Below are positions 1 to 9,885 of a stretch of 64,000 bases of DNA, in pieces. The notes under the pieces were generated by a model. That model saw only the letters and a list, made by a program, of their open reading frames with translations, was not told where the DNA came from and did not search any database. Source of the stretch: Diphasiastrum complanatum (taxonomy: Eukaryota > Streptophyta > Lycopodiopsida > Lycopodiales > Lycopodiaceae); the NCBI GenBank assembly GCA_029204225.1, contig CM055113.1, positions 23,084,405 through 23,148,404 of the forward strand, read 5' to 3'. Numbering within the stretch: position 1 is the stretch's first letter; each line of letters begins with the position of its first letter. Position numbers and translations under genes: made by a program.

Positions 1-1
1 G

Positions 2-478
2 GCTAACATTTCGTTTCTTCAGGGTGGAGATCAAGACACTAGACGCTTTACAAGTGGACATTGCTTTTTCTATGAAAATTTTACAATTTCGTGGTCAAGT
101 AAAAAGTAGCCCACTGTTGCTACTTCTTCTAGTGAGTCAGAATATAGAGCGATATTTTCAGCCACAATAGAGTGTTTATGGCTGAGAAGACTACTTGTTG
201 ACATGAAGTTTGGGGAGCCCTCAGCCACTCTTATCTTGAGTGATAGTCAAAGTGCTATTGCCATTGCACGGAATCCTGTTTTTCATGCAAGGACGAAGCA
301 CATCGAAATCCATTATCACTTTGTTCGGGAGAGACTTTATGATGGCGACATTTTACTTGAATATTGTCCTACGGAGGATAATATTGTGGACCTCTTCACT
401 AAGGCATTGCCTAGAGTCAGATTTCAAGCTTTATGCAAAGCTTTAAATTTGATACCACGTGTAGGTTTTGTTACATAG
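2..478 (+). pseudogene. Ty1/copia polyprotein 3' end (RNase H)
   Basis: This is the C-terminal end of a copia Pol protein, entering from outside the window. In one frame it shows the RNase H series: a GDQDTRR segment, ISWSSKK, SSSESEYRA, then SDSQSAIAIARNPVFHARTKHIEIHYHFVRE and a VDLFTKALP tail before the stop at 476-478. The family normally has KKQPTVA where this copy has TAG (107-109), a CAG-to-TAG nonsense change, so the copy is dead. A polypurine tract and an LTR follow, as expected for the 3' end of the element. The element type and orientation are certain; its lineage within copia is not resolved. Confidence 0.9.
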
Positions 479-507
479 TGAAGATTTTAGTTTTTGCATT
501 GTCATTT

Positions 508-515
508 AAGGAGGG
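508..515 (+). other. polypurine tract of copia element
   Basis: The purine run AAGGAGGG lies directly before the TGTTAGAAAT that opens the LTR, 30 bases after the RNase H stop codon. This is the expected site for plus-strand priming in reverse transcription. Confidence 0.75.
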
Positions 516-856
516 TGTTAGAAATAAATGACTATGCTAAAATTAATCCATAGGTTACTTTGACCCAAAAGGTCGAGATTTGTGTAACCATGGGTATTTA
601 GTTATTTAGGTCATCTTAGGTTTGTCTTAAGTTGAGTTGGACCTAATTTTGGTCATGTACTGACTCGTGGGTCCTTAGAGGTCTAATTTTGTTAAGGGGC
701 CCTATCTTGACTTTTGGGGGTGCCTTACATTTAGTAAGTGGTTAACCTTAGGGTCTGGTGGCATTTGGCCACATCCAGGTAGAGTACTTAGATGCTCATT
801 GTGTATTCCATTTTAACCGTTTGGCTAAGCATTGTTCTCCATTGCTCTTGTTGCCG

Positions 857-923
<67 letters not shown>

Positions 924-1011
924 GAGTTGGGCACCCAGCCTCTTCTCTCTTGTTTTCTGTGGAGATTGATTGATAACTAGATCTTGGTGACTTGACTCTT
1001 GCTTTCCTACA
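516..1011 (+). repeat. 3' LTR of the copia element
   Basis: The LTR begins TGTTAGAAAT right after the polypurine tract and can be closed at ...CCTACA (1011), giving about 496 bp with TG...CA ends. The matching 5' LTR is outside the window, so the right edge is inferred. The ten bases TGTTAGAAAT recur at 1012-1021, directly after the proposed end. This could be a second LTR fragment or part of the adjacent tRNA-like insertion. A (CT)n tract lies inside. Confidence 0.6.
862..921 (+). repeat. (CT)n microsatellite, about 30 units
   Basis: Uninterrupted CT dinucleotides inside the LTR. Open frames crossing it are artefacts that encode Leu-Ser or Arg-Glu runs. Confidence 0.95.
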
Positions 1012-1041
1012 TGTTAGAAATCCATAAATCATAATAGGGAT

Positions 1042-1113
1042 GGATAGACTAGGATTCGAACCCAGGACCTCCCTCATACCGGATGGGATGCTTTACCACT
1101 GAGCTATCCGCCC
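1042..1113 (-). repeat. tRNA-like sequence (tRNA pseudogene or SINE head)
   Basis: On the minus strand, 72 bases fit a tRNA layout. The acceptor strand GGGCGGA (1113-1107) pairs imperfectly with TCTATCC. Box A TAGCTCAGTGG is at 1106-1096 and box B GGTTCGAATCC at 1062-1052, inside a pairing T-arm (65-49). The D-stem and anticodon stem each carry mismatches. The base before the would-be anticodon (CGG) is C rather than T, and no CCA follows. It is therefore a decayed tRNA or the head of a tRNA-derived SINE, with intact-looking internal pol III promoter boxes. Confidence 0.65.
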
Positions 1114-1376
1114 TGTTTGATAGTTCTCTCTAGAGTGTGGATTGATATTCCAACATTCATACGATCCAACAGGAAGGAAAAGTATTATGATCATCTATCA
1201 AAAGCCGATGTGGGTTTTCCCAAAGTGAGGTTCCTACAGCTCATTATGATTGAACTTTTGAAAATTATATACAAGGCCACGATCGAATTGACCTTAGCGA
1301 CGAGTTAGATCCGACGTCTGGAATCGACGAGTTGCATACAAATGTCTTTTGTGCTAGAAGGAAAGCCATTAGGGCG

Positions 1377-1378
<2 letters not shown>
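1114..1378. other. intergenic, nothing recognised
   Basis: No coding signature is seen on either strand. Confidence 0.5.
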
Positions 1379-1423
<45 letters not shown>

Positions 1424-1473
1424 GCATGCACGCTCGTGCACGCACGTTCGCCATCGGCGGGCACACTTTACTA

Positions 1474-1539
<66 letters not shown>

Positions 1540-1540
1540 T
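1379..1540 (+). repeat. compound microsatellite (CA)n - (TA)n(TG)n
   Basis: A (CA)n tract (1379-1419) is followed by a GC-richer alternating purine/pyrimidine stretch, then (TA)n (1475-1512) running directly into (TG)n (1513-1539). The CA and TG tracts are mutually complementary, so the block could form a cruciform or Z-DNA. Frames through it are not genes. Confidence 0.95.
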
Positions 1541-2150
1541 GCAATATCATTTCCACATAAGACATTGCATGACAAAAAACAACAAAGTGTAATACAAAAT
1601 ACAATCAATCATTTTGTACACTTTATAAGATTTTTTGTCATCGCATAATATCAAACCTTTATACATGTCAATAAAGTACGACTCATTTCTATTATGACCA
1701 TATCAATATTTATAGTAATATATTTTAACCAGATGGAATAAATGTAATCAAAAGACTGTTTTTTCACAGCATATCATCTTAGTAAAAATAAATGATATCC
1801 ATGAAAGTGTAGAGAACAAGGAAAAACAGCAAACGTGTGGAAAGAAATAGAGCAGAAAACAACCAAACCAAAGAAAAAACAAGACCGAACCTGATCAAAC
1901 CGAACAAAAGAAAAACCCACAACAACAAAAAAAAACCCAAGGAAATTAAAACTAAGAAACTCATGGAAACAAAAACTAGAAATAACATGACGTACATACA
2001 AAAATGTAGTCAACAGAAACAACTAAACTAAAAAAGAACGTCCCAAAAGAGGGTCAACAGGGACCATAGAAAAAACATAGAGAGAAAAAATCATAAAGCA
2101 AAATAATTAAGAAAGAAGAACCAAAGCAAAACATACACAAGGCAAAGAAC
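1541..2150. other. AT-rich intergenic DNA with A-rich block
   Basis: No gene is seen. From about 1800 to 2150 the plus strand is strongly A-rich with AAAC/AAAG-like words, which creates long meaningless frames on both strands. Confidence 0.6.
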
Positions 2151-2504
2151 ACCTTTTTGAATAATCATTGATAAATGTAATAAAGAATTTTGCACCAAGT
2201 AAAGATGGTGTATGCATCAGGCCACATATATCAGTATGCACAACATCTAGCAAATATTTAGACATACGTTATTGATTCGACTTAAATGGCTTTCTTGTCT
2301 GCTTTCTTATGATAGTTTAGATCAACAGCTGAAGAATGCTTGTAGATGCAATCAATTGACTTATGATTAAGGTGGCCAAGTCTATAATGCCAAATCAATT
2401 TTTTATTATAAGGTGTTGAACTGCTTAAAGCATGTACAATCATAGAATAGCAATGAGAAAGTCTATAGAGATAACCTTACCTCTTTCAGAGTGCAAGGAC
2501 TCTT
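2150..2504 (-). pseudogene. copia integrase N-terminal remnant
   Basis: On the minus strand this continues the same copia element. A GAG-pre-integrase piece (RLGHLNHKSID) is followed, after frame breaks, by HTDICG and FITFINDYSK, the first part of the integrase catalytic core. Several stops and frame changes are present. Homology stops near 2150, so the second half of integrase and all of RT and RNase H are missing. The element is 3'-truncated. Confidence 0.7.
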
Positions 2505-3071
2505 TTACTTATCAAGAATTTTACATGAGTCTGTCTCAAACTCTACCTTATGTCCTAAGTCAGTAATTTGACTGATCGACAATAGATTTGTCGTCAGATT
2601 CGGGACATACAATACATTTGGTATCAACTTCGACACCTCATGCAGAAAGTTTAGTCTTACAGTACCTTCACCTTTAATTATATGTGAGCTTTTGTCTCCA
2701 AGGTGAACAAATCTTTTAGTGCTGTAGGCCGAATAATTTGAAAACCCTTCTTGATGATTTGTCATATGTTGTGTCGCTCCAGAATCAAGGAACCATTCCT
2801 CGGATCGATCAACATGGTGATGCTTCACCATGAAGGCTTCTTGCTTGTCGTCGACTTCGAGATTCTGCTTCGTATTGATAGCTGCATTGGCTTGTTGATC
2901 CTGCTGTTTCTTTTTGTTGTTGTTGAACTTCAAAATTCGACAGTTTTGACTTTGCTCTGTGACTGCTCTGATTGCTATCGTTTTTCTTGGCAGCTTTCTT
3001 CTTCTGTTGCTTCTTTGTCTTCTTGGAGAACAAAGCTTGCAAGTCATTGATGGAAGACGATGACGCTCCAT
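2505..3071 (-). pseudogene. copia aspartic protease and gag C-terminus
   Basis: The minus-strand frame contains EWFLDSGATQHMTNH, the retropepsin active-site motif (DSGA), then VHLGDKSSHIIKGEGTV and NVLYVPNLTTNLLSISQ, the usual protease-to-integrase linker. The upstream part is Lys/Gln-rich gag tail without a clear CCHC knuckle. The protease piece is open, but it is separated from gag by frame changes. Its closest relative in the window is the copy at 60.5-63 kb. Confidence 0.85.
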
Positions 3072-3280
3072 TCCTTCGAGTTTCCTCTTGCAGCAGCATA
3101 GTTATGATTCTGGTTAAAGTTATTTTTGAGTGAGTGGAAATCATCATCACCTAGTTTTCATAAGAGGATGACAGACTAGACAATAAAATCATGACTGCAT
3201 CAGAATCTTCAATTGCTGAATCTATGGCTGCCATCTGCTCTAGTAGAGTTTTGAATTGATCTATATGATTCTGAACAGAA

Positions 3281-3640
3281 TCACCTTCTGACATTCTGAG
3301 GGAGAAGAATCTTTTTTCTCAGATGCAGCTTTGAAGTGACATCTCTCACTTCATAGAGTGTGCTCAATATGTCCCAAACTTTTCTTGAAGATTTAGCTTG
3401 TCTGATATGGCCAATCTGTGTGCCAGAGATGTTAAGGGTGATCAAGGCAAAAGCCTTGCCATTTTTGAGCTTCCATTTAGAAATGGCTTGCTCATTGACA
3501 TTGGGAACTAGTTTGATTCCAATGACTATTTCCCATAGTTCTTTGGCCATCAAAACTACTTTCATCTTAAACTTCCAGAGGTGGAAATTCGAACCATCGA
3601 GTTTATCTACCATTATAGCAAATTGTGATTGCGAATCCAT
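3281..3640 (-). pseudogene. copia gag N-terminal region
   Basis: It starts MDSQSQFAIMVDKLDG, followed by SNFHLWKFKM, the standard opening of plant copia Gag (UBN2/DUF4219-type). The start lies about 140 bases inside the primer-binding site, which suits a gag start. The frame is lost after LRKKILL, and downstream gag pieces continue in other frames to about 2810. Gag would form the cytoplasmic virus-like particle; this copy cannot make a full one. Confidence 0.88.
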
Positions 3641-3780
3641 TTAAAAGTTAGAGATTTATGCGGATAGTAGATTATATGACTGGAAACAATTATAATGAGT
3701 GTCTACAATATTTCAGAACAACACTTCTGACAATATAAGCTCTATAAAAGTATCAAATAGTAGAGACTATAGGAACTATT

Positions 3781-3792
3781 GCTCTGATACCA
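3781..3792 (-). other. primer-binding site (tRNA-iMet)
   Basis: The minus strand reads TGGTATCAGAGC, complementary to the 3' end of plant initiator tRNA-Met, directly adjoining the LTR end ...TTTCCAACA. Confidence 0.9.
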
Positions 3793-4390
3793 TGTTGGAA
3801 ATTGACCAGTGCAAGATCTCTCAGTGCGTGTACAACGTCTACCAGTAAAGGTTCCATTGGCAAACACAAAATAAATGTGCTTTGTAGAAGTGTTATTAGT
3901 CTAAGAGCTAGAGCTTGTGATCAACACAAATTATCAATCATATGAGTATCTTAATCTATGAATAATTTATCTGCATGGCATGAATCAGTGAATCAGAACT
4001 AAATGATAATGAATTGGACAAAGTACGACACGATTCAGATTGATGGAATAGAAATTACAAAATCGCAGATAGTACAAGTCTGAATGCAGATACAAGGCGC
4101 TTTCTTCTTGAAACAATATTATGATATAACTGAGAGGAAGAACGAATTATTGCGCTCTTGCTAATCGTCCGATCACTCGATCTTCTTCTTCGACTCATTA
4201 TCTTATTTACAAATCTTATGTATATGTAATTTTACAATGGCAAATGTACGTGAGAGTAGTTGGTGTATATCTGATTGGTGGAGAGAAGAGTGGATAGCCA
4301 TGCTACTGCTTTCTCCTTTAGGCACCGTCACTGCTTTGGGCTGTAACCGCCTTGCTTTTGCGGTGACCTCTATTTAAAATATGTACTTCA
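3793..4390 (-). repeat. 5' LTR of the 2.1-4.4 kb copia element
   Basis: The inner end is fixed by the primer-binding site (TTTCCAACA on the minus strand). The outer end is proposed at TGAAGTACAT (minus strand, 4390), giving about 598 bp with TG...CA ends. The partner 3' LTR is lost with the truncated end, so the outer edge is an inference. Confidence 0.65.
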
Positions 4391-4439
4391 CAAACGAGAT
4401 TAAGGCACCATGTTGTTGTTATCAATCACCAATTATACA

Positions 4440-4720
4440 AGTCGTTTTTGCTTTGGAAAGATGTTGATGACTTCGATGTCCGACTTGCTCTTGATAAGAT
4501 GTCGATGATTTCGATGTTGGAGACTTCGATGTCGAGCTTGGTCTTGAGAAGATGTCAATGACTTCGATGTCGGAGACTTCGATGTCGATGACGTGGATAT
4601 CAAGCTTGCTCTTTACAAGAGCTCGATTTTGAATAGTAACCTTCGACAATCGTTGAAGACTTCGGGCAACCCAATAAGTCGGACACTTCGATGTCGAGAA
4701 AGTCGAAGGAAACACTGTCA
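4440..4720. repeat. degenerate minisatellite, TCGATGTCG motif
   Basis: An imperfect array of 15-25 base units built on GACTTCGATGTCGRAGAC. It encodes an Asp-Ile-Glu-Val repeat in one frame, which is not judged to be a protein. TGTCGA words of the same kind recur near 44.98-45.07 kb and 45.61-45.67 kb inside another copia LTR. Confidence 0.75.
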
Positions 4721-4931
4721 TCGACTTTCTTTGTATTTCTGCAAGCTGTGCCACTTTTAGAAGTATTTACATACAACAAATGAATGGATCTAGATTAGTG
4801 AAGAGATAAGGGATGAAGAGGATAGAAATCCAACAAAAAACCATACAACGATGGAGGGAAAATAGCTAGCAGAGCAGGACAAAGGAAGAGCAGAACAAAA
4901 CCATCGAAGGGAGCAGTGCGCCAATGCCCAA

Positions 4932-4933
<2 letters not shown>

Positions 4934-5027
<94 letters not shown>
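4934..5027 (+). repeat. (GA)n microsatellite, about 47 units
   Basis: Uninterrupted GA dinucleotides. Confidence 0.95.
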
Positions 5028-5030
<3 letters not shown>

Positions 5031-5521
5031 TGTTTTTTCCACAATCAAAAAATCATAACATGTCACATCAAACATAAAGCAAAAAGCAAAAAGCATCGTA
5101 TCAAAAAGCACCCCAAAAAATAGAATGAGGAAAAATGCCAGCGAAAGGGAACACAAAAACCACGAAGCATGACTAAAAAATAGCACAATGCACTCTAGCT
5201 AATGTCCAGCTATAGAATGAGCCTCACGCATCATCCTTGTGATCTGCACCTTTGCAAAAAAATCCATCATATTAGAATAGTTAGAAAAAATAGAAACAAA
5301 TAGTAGTAGCTTAGATTCTTTGAAATTGTTCAGTACAATTACATATAGTATAGGTAGCACATTAGGAGTATGTCCCAAACATGCTAAAAAGTTAGATTAG
5401 GACATAAGTTTATATCTAGCTATAGTTCTAACACTTCATTCATCAATTATTTATGGATTAACATCTAGCGCTCCCCCTTTAATACATGTGTGTACTTTGT
5501 ATACAATTCTTGCTTCATCAT
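5028..5521. other. intergenic, nothing recognised
   Basis: AT-rich, A-biased sequence without a coding signature. The decayed leader or LTR of the following copia copy may lie here, but no edge could be found. Confidence 0.5.
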
Positions 5522-6061
5522 GGCATTAATAGAATCTTTCTTTTTGGAATCAAGTGAGGGATTAGCTTCATCTAAATATTTTATTTGGAAAGTTAGAATT
5601 GAATCAATTCTAAGACTTTGAAATCTCATAGATATAGTAATGGGTATCTAGTGAGAGCCTCAAATCCTTCAAAATAATGTGAAATTCAAGAAGAGATCTA
5701 AAATGGCACTTCATTACTTAAAGGTGAATGTGTCCAATGAGATTTTTAGGAAGATAGGAGCATGTGTTTCTCCAAAAGTCCACATTGAAAACTATTTATA
5801 AGTCTAAAAATACGTCAAAATTTCTCACCTTGAGAAACAAAATCCTCCAAAGCTATGAAAGCAAAGGGTTAACTATAATAGAGAGCAAACATATAATGAG
5901 AAGACTATAATAGAGAGCTAACATGCATTGAAAAGCCAACCAACCAAAGAGAGCTAGTTCAAATAGTCTTGAATGGAGTTAATGAAGATCATTCCAATCT
6001 GGTTCAATCATATGCGATTCAAAAAAATCTTTCTTGAATAGAGAGCCTACAAGGAGTCCTT
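5522..6061 (+). pseudogene. copia gag, decayed plus-strand copy
   Basis: The plus strand reads a Gag related to the one at 9.9-10.57 kb. LESS, YFIWKVRIESI, then KMALHYLKVNVSNEI and LVQSYA-like segments occur in the right order. They are broken by many stops and at least two frame changes. It belongs to the same family as the minus-strand element that interrupts it further on. Confidence 0.75.
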
Positions 6062-6370
6062 GTGGCTAAGGAGAGTAGACAAGCTAATGTGTTGTCTAGA
6101 TTTGGACAACTCTCTCTCAAGGATGAAAGAGATGCAAAAGCTCTTTTCACACATGAAAAGGAAATATGCAAAGTAAAAGGACCATTCAAGAAGAGGGTCG
6201 AGCTGTTCAAGGGTGAAAGTGATGATCGACCATCATCTTCATTGCCTTCCAAAGGAAAGAAGGACAAATCCAAGTTGAAGTACTTCTTTTGTAGTAAGAA
6301 GGGACACTTTGCAACTGAATGCTTCAAGAGATGGACGCACAAGGAAGTCAAGCAAACTTCAACAAAGTAA
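6062..6370 (+). pseudogene. copia gag C-terminus with mutated zinc knuckle
   Basis: An open frame of about 100 codons, Lys-rich, containing YFFCSKKGHFATECF. This is the CX2CX4HX4C knuckle with its first Cys changed to Tyr, so zinc binding would be lost. It links the gag part upstream to the protease part downstream. Confidence 0.8.
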
Positions 6371-7058
6371 AATGTGATGATTCTTACATTGAGAAAGAGT
6401 CACTAACGGTGCCCAACTTTCCATCAACAAGCCTCAAAGGTGAGGAAGAACCTTGGTGGATAGATAGTTCACATGACAATTCAGAAAGAATATTTTCTCT
6501 CAATTCTTACCTTTTGATGGATCTAATAAGCCTATTCATAGATCAAATGATTTTAAATGCAAGATTGGAGTAAGATTGGTTCTTATGTGTCTTGAATATA
6601 CCAAAAGTGTCATGCTTGAGGGTGTGTTGTATGTTCTTAACATTACAAGGAATTTGCTAAAAAGCATTAGTGGACAACTCTTGGACAAGGGCATCTTTGT
6701 TACATTTGATGAAAATGTTTGTTTCATAATGAGAAGTGAAAATGTCATTGCCAAAAGAACTAAATTTGGAAAGCTTTTTAGATTGATGCTTTTATGAAAG
6801 CTAATTGATGCGGATTGATGGCGAAGGAGATGATAACACAAGTGGAGCCATAACACAAGTGGAGCGATATCACAAGAGAGGGAGGCATGTGCTTTGGCTA
6901 AAACACCTAAGTTGCTTTTTCCAAGATCTATCACAAAAACATCAATATGCTTGCAATCACTCCACTCAAGAATGGACTTTTTAAGTGTAAGAAGCAATGG
7001 TGGATCTACTATTTTTTAATCTTTCATAGATTATGGTAGTAGATATTATCTTAGTCAG
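6371..7058 (+). pseudogene. copia protease and integrase start, interrupted
   Basis: The protease is recognisable as PWWIDSS, where the usual DSGASSH has lost Gly and is followed by a gap. The linker reads LEGVLYVLNITRNLL. Integrase fragments follow in changing frames: ACALAKTPKLLFP, then a decayed FIDYGSRYY that matches the FIDDYSR core. At 7059 the sequence switches to the LTR of a minus-strand element, so that element inserted into this integrase. Confidence 0.75.
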
Positions 7059-7869
7059 TGGGAAATTCAGCACGTTGAAGTGTCCTTTCAATGCCATAAT
7101 GATCTAAGTGATGTGCTTGCACAATGATCAAGAATAGATTGACAATCAAGATTTATCTCAATTTCTAAGGCATAGACACATTACAACATGCATACATTTA
7201 TCATACAAGTGCACACACATGTAAGGAAGATGTACTTTGAAAGAACTAAGTATGAAAAGCTCCTCTCCTCGGGTAGAGAGAGAATGCATCCAATAAGCCT
7301 CAGGTAGAGAGAGAAGACACTCAAGATGACTAGAACTCCCAAAATCACATAGATTTTCAAAATCTCAATCACATCAAATGAAGTGGATTATCCTACAAGT
7401 AGTAACATGAGGTAGTCCATCCTCTAATGCTATTGGACCTCTTCTTAGCACCTATTTAATCCTATTGGATGAGTGACTTCACATCCCTTGATTTTGATTG
7501 GACCCCCTTCTAATGATTTTCTCACATATGATTGTACCCTTGACTTTTTGCCAACACATAGGGAGCATCACTCAACAAATTACATCTATACATGTGTCAC
7601 AAGCCTAACTAGCTCGACCTATGTCACATTTGACTTTTGGCCTAATGATGACAAAACATGTGTACTTGACTATTTGACCTCAAATGCCAAAATTGGCCCT
7701 ATCAACTAGTGACACCAAGAAGCTTGATTACAAAACTTTATGACACCCCAAAAGTCAACATGAAGAAACTATTTTGACTATTTTACAGACGTGGGAACAT
7801 GCTCCTCATGTGTGAATTTCAAACTAGAGACATAAAAATTACCAAGATAGATTTTGACAATTTTTCACA
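7059..7869 (-). repeat. 3' LTR of the nested non-autonomous copia
   Basis: About 811 bp, aligned by eye along its whole length with 11325-12076. On the minus strand it begins TGTGAAAAATTG. The low-coordinate end is slightly decayed relative to the partner (GGAAATTCAGCACG against GAATTAAGCACG). Extra bases around 7495-7545 account for most of the length difference. No target-site duplication could be matched. Confidence 0.85.
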
Positions 7870-8139
7870 CTCTTCAAAAACTAGCTTGGTAAGGTACTAA
7901 ATCAATCAAGTAGTTTGTAAAACTTTTTGAGTGGATCTCTTGGTATGCATATGAAGTGAAGATCAGCCAAGGGATCCATCATAGCAAGACCCTCACCATA
8001 TCCATGATAAGATCTCTTTGGTAGAAATCTCTTGCCAACACCTTTGAAGAGTATTCCACAAATTTGCCACTATTTCAATGTGCTTCCTCCATGCTTGATG
8101 ATGATCTTTGATTTGAAAGTTGCACTTGCATGAAGATGG

Positions 8140-8583
8140 CTACATCATAGATAGAGAAATCTGAGGCTTCCATGCCTCATAAATATCACAAAGATCATAG
8201 AGATCAAGATCATTAGATGAGCGAAAGTGTTGATTATCAAAATTAAGCATTCTAGCTTGACTAGTCCACACACTATGGACTTTATCCATGATGGATCTAA
8301 TCTTGATATCAAATGCAATCTTGATCTTCTTGAGGCTAAATACTTGCTCAAGGATGTAAGTGTCCTCTTTGGATGCTTCACTTAATCTCAAGAGAAGTCT
8401 ACAAAATGACTCATAACATGTAAAAACATGATTTTCCAAACTATGAGTATCAAACTCAATCTTGCTCTTACTAGATCCAAGAGCACACTTTTGATGACGC
8501 AATCTCTTGCTTTCAAAATGTTTTGGAAACATATCTAAGCCATCAATGACAAGAAATATGTCCATACAATAGGCATCATCCAA
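8140..8583 (-). CDS. unknown 147-residue ORF inside the non-autonomous copia
   Basis: A minus-strand frame of 147 codons beginning MDDAYCMDIFLV, not recognised. It sits where RT and RNase H should be, between the integrase C-terminal remnant and the 3' LTR. It is rich in charged and hydrophobic residues (LLRLSEASKEDTYILEQVF, then KIRSIMDKV) and could fold helically. It shows no copia RT motif such as YVDD and no RNase H motif. It may be captured host sequence or a chance frame. Whether it is translated is unknown. Confidence 0.35.
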   Translation of the reverse strand: MDDAYCMDIFLVIDGLDMFPKHFESKRLRHQKCALGSSKSKIEFDTHSLENHVFTCYESFCRLLLRLSEASKEDTYILEQVFSLKKIKIAFDIKIRSIMDKVHSVWTSQARMLNFDNQHFRSSNDLDLYDLCDIYEAWKPQISLSMM

Positions 8584-8644
8584 AACTAGAATTGCCTTAC
8601 TTGAACTTTGAGATGTAAAAATCTCAATAAAGTAAGATGGTACA

Positions 8645-9303
8645 TCAAATAATGGAAGAGAAGCATAAGTGAAAATGTTGGAGTAGATACCGCCTGAAAC
8701 TTGCCTTCTTTACTATGAAAAAAGAGCCATAAAGACTTGGCCATGCCTCTTGAAGATCCCTTGAAATCATGTGTTGAGGATACTCCTCCTCAAACCTTGA
8801 CCCCATTTCAACTTGACTATCTTCAATAGAAATAATTTGTGATGCACCTTGAGATGCCTTGATCTCGGCCCCTTCCAAGGTTGAATGTTGATCTTCATAA
8901 AATATGACATCTCTATTCTCAATCACCTTTGAGGTAGAGAGTATGAAGGCTTTATAGGCCTCCTTGGTGGATAAGCATCCAACTATGATCCATGAACTTG
9001 AATCACCTCTCTTCCTTGTTTCCAAGGAAATATATGCAAAGCATGAACTAGGACTCTAAGGTGTTCAACCTTAGGCTTCTTTTTGAATAGTACTTCATAT
9101 GGTGTATTTCCTCCAAGAGCTCCATCGCGCTTCAAAGCTTTGATCTTCAATGAGAATTCCATCTCAACATATGCTTTGAATAATAGGAAATCATCATGCA
9201 CCATAAATCTCAAAGAAAGAAGATATAAGCATGTGCATCTTGTGTGATCATCCTCCTTTGAAAGCTTGGACACATAAGAATTTGTACTTTCTCTTGGATC
9301 CAA
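8645..9303 (-). pseudogene. copia integrase remnant with deleted core
   Basis: Two overlapping minus-strand frames. The first reads FLLFKAYVEMEFSLKIKAL then KRDGALGG, jumping at once to NTPYEVLFKKKPKVEHLR. The family's stretch between the second catalytic Asp (KRD) and the TPYE box is absent, removing the catalytic Glu. After a frame change the second gives KRGDSSSWIIVGCLSTKEAYKA and VIENRDVIFYED, the usual integrase C-terminal domain. The N-terminal zinc domain is also missing. The product could not integrate DNA, so the element needs another copy's enzymes. Confidence 0.85.
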
Positions 9304-9402
9304 TTGTAGATGCCTTCATATCCAGATCCATGTGCAAAGGATCTCATCCTTCTTGATCACACAGTTGTCAATATAGAAATTGACATCAAGGCCACCATCA
9401 AG

Positions 9403-9818
9403 TTATTGGCCAACACCTATAAGATTCTTTGCAAGCTTGGGAACAAAAAGAAGAGATAGGATTTTGGAAGATGCAAGCTTCAAGGGAATAGTCCCTACTC
9501 CTTCAATTTTGCACCCTTGATCACTTGCAATATATATGGAACTTTTGATTCCTTTATAAGGCATAATAGATGAGAAGGAATCCTTGGAGCTACACATATG
9601 AGATGATGCTCCACAATCAATATACCAAGAGCCATCCTTTTTGAAGGTGAAAGAGGAGAAGCTTGATGCCATAAGAGAGCCTTCTCCATCACTTGCAATA
9701 AAGTATTCTTTCTCATTAGAGATGTTGGCTTGCTTGAATTGGTTTTTCTTCCTGAAACAATTGGTGGCATAATACCTTTCTTGCCACAAAAGAAGCACTT
9801 AATAATCTTTTTCTTCAT
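9403..9818 (-). pseudogene. copia zinc knuckle and protease, frameshifted
   Basis: The knuckle starts CFFCGKKG in one frame and finishes YYATNCFRKK in another. A small deletion inside it removed the His and shifted the frame. The protease follows as WYIDCGASSHMCSS, with DCGA in place of DSGA, and then LLFVPKLAKNLIGVGQ. Apart from the shift the reading frame is open, so decay here is modest. Confidence 0.85.
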
Positions 9819-9885
9819 CTTTGAAGTAGAATCTTGAGAGGAATCATCCTCCTCTTCATCTTCATCTTTGTCTTTTGCTTTGTCT

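Noticed and set aside
796-1077. Arg-Glu or Leu-Ser rich proteins across (CT)n/(GA)n tracts (also near 4790-5186 and 49306-49617)
   Set aside because: These frames are made by dinucleotide repeats and carry no independent coding signal.
1305-1604. His-Thr / Cys-Val repeat proteins across (CA)n and (GT)n tracts (also 47823-48214)
   Set aside because: Microsatellite translation only.
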